A stretch of 64,000 nucleotides of DNA from Lycium barbarum (lineage: Eukaryota; Streptophyta; Magnoliopsida; Solanales; Solanaceae): positions 67,179,800 to 67,243,799 of the forward strand of contig NC_083341.1 in the NCBI RefSeq assembly GCF_019175385.1. Direction: 5' to 3'. Below are positions 56,767 through 64,000 of the stretch, in pieces; within the stretch, counting starts at the first letter, position 1, and the number at the start of each line of letters is the position of its first letter. Below the pieces are notes generated by a model. The model did no database searches. It was given only the letters and a program-made list of their open reading frames with translations, and had not been told where the DNA came from. Position numbers and translations under genes: made by a program.

Positions 56767-57432
56767 TCAGATACCAATTAAAACACCGTTTGTCCCCGCA
56801 CGGACAAGGATGCAGATACTAGGGAAAAAGGTACCTGTCTCGGCAAAAAACTGAGGATACTTGTTACTCATATCTGATTCTGTTTCCCAAGTAGCTTCCT
56901 CAACTGGGCGATTCTTCCACTGAACTTTCACGGAGGCTATTTCCTTCAGCCTCAACTTGCGGACTTCTCTATGTAGGATAGTAATAGGTTCTTCCTCATA
57001 ACTCAAGTTCTCATCTAGTAAAACCAAATCCCAACGAATTATGTACGAACCATCGCCATCGTACTTCTTCAACATTGAACCATGAAATACCAGATGAACA
57101 CCTGATAAGCCCGGAGGTACAACTAACTCATAAGCTACCTCTCTTACAAGCGTGAGAATCTCAAATTGCTCGATAAACCTCGGGCAAAGCTTGCCCCTCT
57201 TCCCAAACCTCATCACACCCTTCATGGGTGAAATTTTCAACAGAACTTGTTCTCCCTCCATAAACTCAAGATCTCGGACCTTTCGGTCCGTATACTCCTT
57301 TTGCCTACTCTGTGCTGCCAAAATCTTAGCTTGAATCACCTTCACCTTTTCTAATGACTCTCTCACATGCCAAGGTCTTACCTCAAACATATCGTACCTA
57401 CCAATAGGAGACCTATACCTCCTCCCATACAA
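56767..57432 (-). pseudogene. Integrase C-terminus and chromodomain of element B2
   Basis: Encodes YGRRYRSPIGRYDMFEV, the [20 protein letters not shown] linker, KLCPRFIEQFEIL (GPY/F-type module with GPF changed to EQF), and the chromodomain VKVQWKNRPVEEATWE. One long open stretch continues about 20 residues past the usual end. Nearly the same as the corresponding part of element B but uninterrupted. Confidence 0.9.
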
Positions 57433-57920
57433 AGCCTCAAATAGAGCCGTGTCGATGCTTCGAGTGGTAGCTTTTGTTGTATGCGAACTCTGCCAATGGT
57501 AAGAACCTAGTGACCACTAAAATCTATCACACAAGCTCGAAGCATATCCTTAAGAAACTGAACAGCCCGGTCGCGCTGCTCGTCAGTCTGAGGGTGAAAT
57601 GCTGTGCGAAAGTCCAACCTAGTGCCCAACTCGGCCTATAGAGTCCTCCAGAAGTTCTACGTTAAAGTAATGCCCCTGTCAGAGATGATGGAAACCGAAA
57701 GCCCATGCAATCCAACCACCTCCCTGATGTACAACTTGGCTAACTTCTCTGCATTATACGTTACCTTGACCAGAATAAAATGAGCAGACTTAGTCAACCT
57801 GGCGACAATAACCCATATAGAATCAAACTTCCCCAACGCATTTGGAAGACCAACCACGAAATCCATTGCTATTCTTTCCCACTTCCACTCAGGAATGAGC
57901 ATCTTCTGAAGTGTACCCAG
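57433..57920 (-). pseudogene. Integrase core fragment of element B2
   Basis: Reads PEWKWERIAMDFVVGLP (first Asp), [18 protein letters not shown] and SIISDRG (second Asp) at 57657-57900. The part carrying the catalytic Glu (57440-57650) is frameshifted but recognisable. It is cut at 57920 where plus-strand F sequence begins, so everything upstream in this element is lost. Confidence 0.87.
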
Positions 57921-59156
57921 GTATGTTAAGGTTAGTTCCTTTCTTTCAAAAGGCATGCTTCGTATGTTATGATTCCATACATATTGTCCATAACGTTCTT
58001 ACATCTAGAAGCTAGTAGTTCATGATTCTTAAAGGCTTCTTATGATTTTAAAGATGAGATGTTTCTATGATGACCATGATGATGATGATTTTATTTCTAG
58101 AAATTCCAAAGCTTATGGATTTGATGCTATTATGAGATTATTGAGCTTATTTCATGATTTTCTTGATGTTATTCATTGTTGTTAATCTCACCCCATGATA
58201 CTTGTTCCTTCGGGGTGCGATATAGCGATGATGATTGTTCCATAATATAAATCGGAGGTCACCGATCTTACGTCACTCCGATGGAGTTGTATCTTTTATT
58301 TGGGCTCTCATTCATGCTTTATGTATATGTATATGTATGATTACACCAGGCCTAGTTGGTCGGGCAGACACCACTACAGTGGGCATATTGGGTGGCTTAT
58401 GGATAATGATAATACCACCGTGCCTATATGACACGGGCAGACACCACTAGTGGGCGGCGTGAGAAAATTACCCAGGATGCAGGCTAATGATGAAAACACT
58501 GTGCCTATATGGCCGGGAAGCATAACACCGTACTTATATGGTCGGGTAGTTTATATATATATAAATTTATAATGTTGATTTAAAAAGTTATAGTTAGCAT
58601 GCTTGGTATCCGCCTTATGAGGCAATTAGATGTACAGGTTATCTTTATCTCATGTTATGTTCCATATTTCTTGTTATGTTTTCATTCATGCCATACATAC
58701 TCAGTACATTATTCGCACTGACGTCCCTTCTTGTGGACGCTGCGCTCATGCCCGCAGGTAAGCAGTGAGATGGATCAGATCTGTAGGTAATTTATCACCG
58801 GATTCTCAGGAGCACTACACTTACTTTGGAGCTGCAGTCTATTGGTATTGGTCTTCATGGTCACTTGTATTCTATGTAGAGGCTCGTAGACATGTGTGTA
58901 CAGTTAGATGTTTCATAACCCTACCGGTTCATATCGTTGTATAACATTTTAGTATCCTTCTCGGTTGGTGATGATGGACATAATTGTTGAAGATTATATA
59001 GAGATGTATCGTTATGTTGTGATATATGTCCTTAAAGATTATGATATCCATGAGATATCTTTATAGTCCACCCAGGAAAGATTATGAGATGTATGTTTAG
59101 AGGTGCTTGGTGTGTTAGCTCCGGGTGCCTGTCATGGCCCTCTGGTTGGGTCGACA
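57921..59156 (+). mobile_element. LTR fragment of element F (3' end)
   Basis: Begins at GTATGTTAAGG (donor-like box), contains a GGGCAGACACCACTAGTGGG minisatellite-like stretch (58345-58560), the conserved CAGTACATTATTCGCACTGACG box near 58702, CTCATGCCCGCAG|GT near 58758, and ends GGTTGGGTCGACA. A PBS follows four bases later, so this is the tail of a 5' LTR. Confidence 0.78.
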
Positions 59157-59160
59157 ATAG

Positions 59161-59171
59161 TGGTATCAGAG
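59161..59171 (+). other. Primer-binding site of element F (tRNA-iMet)
   Basis: TGGTATCAGAG four bases after the LTR end. Perfect over 11 bases. Confidence 0.88.
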
Positions 59172-60667
59172 TAGTTCTCCTAGGGTGTGTCTACGAGTCG
59201 TGTCCAATAGTGTCTTGTTTATGGTTGTGAAGCGTGCCACACTTATAAACAAGAGGCTGCAGGGCATTTAGGAATGATTGACCTTTCTTTCTCATCTTAG
59301 ATCGTGCTGTAGAGCTAAATTATAGGATTTGATGTCCCTGATTCTAATCCTAAGTGTTTTGATTGTGGATGGGCAGTTGATTATGCCGCTACGAGGTAAT
59401 TGGTGAGAATTGAAGTTGTTACTCCGAAAGGTATGTTTCCTGCCTTACTTATATTGATAGACTTTGATATAAGAACTTGAGCTAGGTGTTACAGGTAATT
59501 GTGATAGCCCTGTGAGGCATTGGATGAATTTTCTGGGCTGTGTGCAGGAATGAGGCAGTAAGAAGTATAGAGGAAACTCTGCTAAAATTTTTGCATATTG
59601 AATTGTTTGAATGTTTATGCTATAGAGAAAGAATGAAGGAAAAATGTGACAATCGGATGTTTGGTGAGTCATGATTGAATGAACAATTATTAGACGCTTT
59701 CAAAGTGAAGTTTTAGAATGATTGTAATTTAATTTAAGGGAAAAATCCTGGAGGTGAAAAATGATTAGTAATTAAAGGAGCTGGAATGAGTGCATTTGAG
59801 ATTTCGGAGAATTGAGATTTATTGAAGGTATAGGGAAAGTTGACACTAGGAATTAAAATGCAGTATTGCGATTTATAGATTAGTGAGTAAGAGATAACGA
59901 AAAGATATTGATATGGGAAAGGAAGTTAACGAGTAGGGGAAAGTTTTACTTTAGAAGTTTATACATATACATAAGATCAGGACGGGTTGATGACAGGGAC
60001 ACATACTCGTTTTATCAGACCTTTCCATATGATGTGGGTTACATTAGGATTTAGAAGTCACCAGTCATTCGACTTCAAATGGATTCTGAATATTTGATAG
60101 TCGGTACTATTTTGAGAATTATTATGGCCGAGTTACTTCGGGTAATAATGACGACCTTGACCTCAAGAATGAGAAATGGTTAGGTAAGTTGGATTGCAAT
60201 TATGAATGTTTTCTGGATTGCTTATATAATGAACAAATGTGCATCCTTGAGAAGAAATAAACAGACCTTATGAGAGTGACAAGGAAATTTTAAACTCCTG
60301 AGATTTAACCAGGAGAATAGATGTGAAGCCATGATTGGTACACCTATTTAAGGGAAGAAAGTACCTCAAGAAGAGATTTTCAGCGTCAAAAGGAATTCGC
60401 ACTAGTAACGAAACACTCCAAAGTTTCCCAACCTAAGAGTAAAGGATGACCAATGGAAACAGGCATTTTACAAGTAAAAGAAACTATGAGGAGTAAAGGA
60501 AGGAGAAGGTGTTAACGAAATGGTTAAAGGGAATTATGTGGTCACGACAACAAGGAAAACATTAGTGAGTCAGTAGGCTTGCCAAAAGGAAAACAAATTG
60601 AAATTGTAAGACAATGGTTGTGGAGTTGACGAAAAATGAATAAAATGAAGTGTAGAGGACCTTTTGT
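59172..60667 (+). mobile_element. Non-coding leader/internal region of element F
   Basis: Starts with a typical leader (AACAAGAGGCTGCAGGGCAT). It later holds GCCCTGTGAGGCATTGG and AGGAAACTCTGCTAAAATTTT (59503-59591) and GGGTTACATTAGG near 60036, shared with the G internal region on the minus strand. The rest is purine-rich with no gag motif. No genes seen. Confidence 0.65.
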
Positions 60668-61217
60668 AGGTGTCAAACTCGGATTGGGCCGGGTTAAAAC
60701 ATAAGTGGGCTTTTAAGTGAACTTTTCGAATTTTTGCCCAGGTTTGGGTTCCTCGGACTATCCGTTTTAAAACGCCCATAACGCCCTACTCCGATATCGT
60801 ATTGACGAACGGTTTATTGCGTTGGAAACTAGACTCGACGAACATCATTTTAGGCTCTTGAAACACCTTAAAACTCCTGATATACCCCTCTAAAGTTGAC
60901 CCAAAATTCTGTCCAGAATTCTGCCAACTTTTTCCAATTTTTCGACAAACTTATTTTCTTCGATTTGCTTGGTCCCGGAATCTTCCGAAACTCTCCATAC
61001 ATGATATTTATCATTAATAATACTTGATAATTGTCATGTCCTTTGGTTCCAAGGTTGTCCTTCCCGGTTAAGACTTACGAGATCGTAATTCATCCTTTAC
61101 TTCATTGTTACGTACTTCCCATGGCATGTACCTTCCAAAACATCATGGGACGTCTCCGATACTCCATTAATATGGTGAAGTATGTAGCATGCTCATGCTA
61201 TGAAAGTGCGAGGTGTA
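60668..61217 (-). mobile_element. Minus-strand LTR start (U3) fragment, D/G-like
   Basis: The plus strand shares TTGCGTTGGAAACTAGACTCG and TTTTAGGCTCTTGAAACACC (approximately) with the D LTR at 48817-48870, and GCTCATGCTATGAAAGTGCG with the G LTR end. It ends near GAGGTGTAAC. No coding sequence. Confidence 0.7.
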
Positions 61218-61773
61218 ACTCCCTCAGCTTTACATCTATGCACTGACTGGGTGATAGGATCTCGAGTCTTTCCCTGATATCGTCACAGTTACATTACCAG
61301 CATTCTCTTAAGATTTATATGTATTGATTGATCCAGGGTTTGCGTGTCATATGTCACTCCCTATGTTGCTTGTCGGTTTGGGATAGAACCTGAGTCGATT
61401 AAACCTTTTGAGGTATCTACACCCGTTGTGACCCTGTTGTAGCTAGTCGAGCATATAAAATTTTGTGGTGGTCATAGTCTGTGATCGTCGTACCATGACA
61501 AATCTGATTGACCCCAGCATAGTAGACTTGATGTCACTATAGGAATGGATTGGTTGGCTTCCTGTTATAGTAATGTTGATTGAAGAATGAAGATAGTTCG
61601 ATTCCAGTTTCTCGACGAGCCAGTCCTAGAGTGGAAGGGTAATGCTGCTTTACCGAAGGGTAGGTTTATTTCCTACCTGAAGGAAAGCATGATGATCAGA
61701 AAAGGGTATATTTAGCACCTAGGTCGGGTTCAGGATGTACACCAACCCTTTAGTCTGCCCCTGTGGTTAATGA
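61218..61773 (+). pseudogene. Decayed protease region (Ty3/Gypsy)
   Basis: Readable in pieces: TGTATTGATTGATCCAGGG aligns with the IDPGS active site of element A, GGAATGGATTGGTTGGCTTC with its GMDWLSS motif, and ACCGAAGGGTAGGTTTATTT with the PRGKFIS stretch. Stops and frameshifts are frequent. It is cut off before RT by the next LTR. Confidence 0.8.
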
Positions 61774-62226
61774 TGTCACACCCTAACCTTGGTGAGGCCT
61801 GATTGGCACCCGACACCCTACTGGGGCTCAGCGAACCAAAATGTACTTGCGTCATTATGTCTCTAATGTCAAAATAAGGCCAAGAAGGTAAACTATGAAT
61901 ATAATATCATGCATACGTATATGTACAATAGGCCTGCGACGTCAACATGTCCCCTAGTAAAACATAACTGAGCTGTACACAGGAATCTGTATGCAAAGCC
62001 TACATGAACATAACTGAAGTACATAAGTCGGGACGGGGTCCGCGACATACCCTAACATAAAAAACATATACAATCCAGATTCGGTAATGCTCCAGGAAAA
62101 AGTGGAGCCCACCAATCAAAACTAGTACTTGAAAGCAGCCTACTGTGTAAGATCCTCATCCTATCTATCTACACCTGCGAGCATGAATGCAGCGTCCACA
62201 AAAGAAAGGATGTCAGTACGAATAAT
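61774..62226 (-). mobile_element. LTR end fragment of family H
   Basis: Starts TGTCACACCCTAACC on the plus strand, mirror of the H end at 18031, and contains a decayed CAGTACGAATAATTG box next to CACAAAAGAAAGGATGT. It stops where a plus-strand LTR (TGTTACACCCCG) begins. Confidence 0.68.
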
Positions 62227-62340
62227 TGTTACACCCCGAAAAATTACGCATTACCAAGACTGTGGACGGCTTAGTATGAGCTCAAGGGAGAGCAAAGTTA
62301 TACAAGGATCAGGGATGAAGATTATATGATCTGAGTATAA

Positions 62341-62343
<3 letters not shown>

Positions 62344-62392
<49 letters not shown>

Positions 62393-62399
62393 GTGTGTG
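62344..62399. repeat. (AT)n(GT)n microsatellite
   Basis: AT run 62344-62376 followed by a GT run to 62399. Confidence 0.95.
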
Positions 62400-62848
62400 A
62401 CATTTGGAGACCGTATGGAGTAAATCAGTTAACACGTTACTATGAATAGCCCTCGTAACCGTAAGTTAAGGTGGGGCCCACATGCCGGGGTTTTATAAAG
62501 GACATATGAAAAGTGATATGAGTAGTACATGGGAAGTTGAGCAAGTCTTAAGAAGGACCCTTAAGCCAAATATGGGCATAAGCCCTCCAAAAGGATGATT
62601 TAAGGATACGTTTTCGGCTGATTTGATTTGGAGGGGCAAAAACGCTATTATAAGTTTGTAATTTGGAAACACACAAAAAATGAAAGTTGTACATAATTGG
62701 AAGAGCTTTACAACCATAGGTATGGTCGTGGGCCCTCATACGATATTGGGATCAAGAGTTATGGCCCTTTTAAGATAAAGACTCCAAGCTGCCAAATGGC
62801 TTCCGCGGGTCCCACTTGAGAAGGTCGGTGGAACCGACTTATGAGGAG

Positions 62849-62856
62849 TATAAATA
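62849..62856 (+). promoter_or_regulatory. TATA box of I LTR
   Basis: GTATAAATACCCCC, about 620 bases into the LTR, followed ~35 bases later by a C/A-rich leader-like stretch. Position and context fit an LTR core promoter. Confidence 0.7.
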
Positions 62857-63575
62857 CCCCCATTAACTCCATTTTTTCAGCATTTTACATTCTCAATAGT
62901 CCTAGAAACCTCTCAACACATGCCCCAAACATTTATAGCCCATTAAATCAAGAATTTAACAAGATTACACCAAACTAGTCCATGAAAGGTGATTGTTCTT
63001 GCATCTACTTGATGTTGTAGTAAGTTTGGTCTTGAATAAAGTTGGTATGGCTGAATTTCTTCAAGTATAAGGTATGTTCTTCATCCTATCTCTTATGTTG
63101 AGTTGATTTGAAGGTTTAACAAGTCTTAAAAGTGAAAATAGTTATGGAGGAAAGGTCATAAAGTGTTATACTGTAGTTGTTGTGGTTATCGACTATTTTG
63201 AGCATCTTGTGGCCGTGTGGCTGGGCTGATTTACATGTATAGAGATGGTATCTAATGTTGTTTTGTGTTGATGAGATTATGCTCCTTGATTAGGAATAAA
63301 GGAAGTGTATACTGTTGTTGTATGTTGAAAAACATCGTGTGGGTTGTTTTATGGAGTATTTTGGTATTGATGATGATGTGGTTGATATTAGTATTAGTAT
63401 TGTTGTTGTTGTTTTTGGTTGCTGGATTGTGATTTTGGGGTAGGCATATAAACAGGGGAGATGCTGCCCGAATTCCAGCAGATTCTAAATGGATTTAAAT
63501 TGAAGGCTTAAGACAAGTGTATGATAGTGAGCCTAACAATCGTATGAATGGTTATATGTAGATTTCAAGACAGCA

Positions 63576-63629
63576 GGTATGCTAGTCATCATACCCAACT
63601 TGAACATACACAATCTCGAAGCCAACATA

Positions 63630-63693
<64 letters not shown>

Positions 63694-63711
63694 CCCTTAT
63701 GGCTACAAAAT
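63576..63711 (-). mobile_element. Small E-like minus-strand LTR fragment with (AT)n
   Basis: ACTTGAACATACACAATCTC and AAGCCCTTATGGCTACAAAA resemble 45199-45270 of the E LTR, with an (AT)n run at 63633-63690 in place of the short TA tract there. Confidence 0.65.
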
Positions 63712-64000
63712 TGTTACACCTTGGAAAATCTCCTTTATATGTACAGTGAATAGGCTAACAAAGGACATAGCGTATGCGATGTTTTGACGAGTAAGAAATA
63801 GTATTTGATGACCCCCAACGAGATTTCAAAGGCATATAACGCAAGGAAAGAAAGTTTCCAAGGAAAGCGAATCATATGTTGTGTATCGGATAAGAATTTC
63901 GAGCAACGAGTCTATGATGGCATAATGATGTCTTAGAGAAGAGTAATAACGCCCCTAAGATTGATATTGATATGTTAAACAGGTGCCAAGAAGGTTCCAT
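63712..64000 (+). mobile_element. Start of another LTR (runs off the window)
   Basis: TGTTACACCTTGGAAAATC is an LTR-like start. The rest contains no gene and continues beyond the window. Confidence 0.5.

Larger units (their letters stand above)
62227..63570 (+). mobile_element. LTR of family I (5' portion)
   Basis: Starts TGTTACACCCCGAAAAATTACG. AT and GT runs are at 62344-62399, GGTGGGGCCCACATGCC near 62470 (shared with the solo A-type LTR), a TATA box at 62849, TATAAG|GTATGTTC near 63072, and GGAGATGCTGCCCGAATTCC near 63461, a diverged version of the GCTGCCGAAATTTCGG box. The 3' part is replaced near 63575. Confidence 0.72.

Noticed and set aside
1..64000. Host protein-coding genes or tRNA genes
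   Set aside because: No conserved host domain, intron-exon gene structure or tRNA cloverleaf was recognised; all extended protein similarity is to gag-pol.

Overview
This window looks like plant nuclear DNA, most likely from a eudicot and probably Solanaceae. The family guess rests on LTR ends of the TGTCACGACCC / GGGTCGTGACA type and on Tekay/Del-like chromoviruses; it is inference, not a database result. I see no intact host gene, tRNA gene or CRISPR array. Almost every base can be assigned to nested, broken Ty3/Gypsy LTR retrotransposons (letters A to J are my own family labels), so this is a heterochromatic, repeat-dense intergenic block.

Layout. 1-7446: two near-identical tandem copies of a minus-strand non-coding element (G). 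7447-14621: plus-strand chromovirus A, cut off inside gag at its left end, with PR, RT, RNase H, integrase and chromodomain remnants and a complete 2.9 kb 3' LTR. 14663-17122: third, more diverged G LTR. 17123-20706: LTR fragments of families H and E plus one opposite-strand fragment. 20706-34129: minus-strand chromovirus B, interrupted by a solo LTR (TSD GGATG) in the chromodomain coding region, by a 25S rRNA fragment in the protease, and by a ~178-bp satellite array that reverses orientation inside gag. 34130-36665: old minus-strand LTR-like DNA (J). 36666-40415: plus-strand element C, reduced to two truncated LTRs and a chromodomain stub. 40416-57920: minus-strand element B2, a relative of B. 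Its 3' LTR holds a solo A-type LTR (TSD CAAAC) and a solo E LTR (TSD ATGAA), and the E LTR holds an 8.7 kb gag-only element D (TSD ATAAC). 57921-64000: patchwork of LTR pieces (F, H, I and others), a primer-binding site and a decayed protease.

How it works together. The elements once encoded gag-protease-RT-RNase H-integrase-chromodomain polyproteins primed by initiator tRNA-Met (PBS TGGTATCAGAGC or close variants). All are now broken by TAG nonsense codons, one-base frameshifts, deletions and nested insertions. D keeps paired LTRs, PBS and PPT but no pol, so any movement would need proteins from elsewhere.

Most interesting signals. (1) Several unrelated-looking LTR families share a gene-like layout: a donor-like site, an AG followed by a 51-52 nt block ending at AAG|GTATGTAA, and about 1.0-1.3 kb later a CAGTAC...GTACTG hairpin and CATGCCCGCAG|GT. 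This suggests a spliced LTR leader. (2) The 178-bp satellite array switches strand inside gag. (3) A 182-bp piece of 25S rRNA replaces the protease active-site region of element B.
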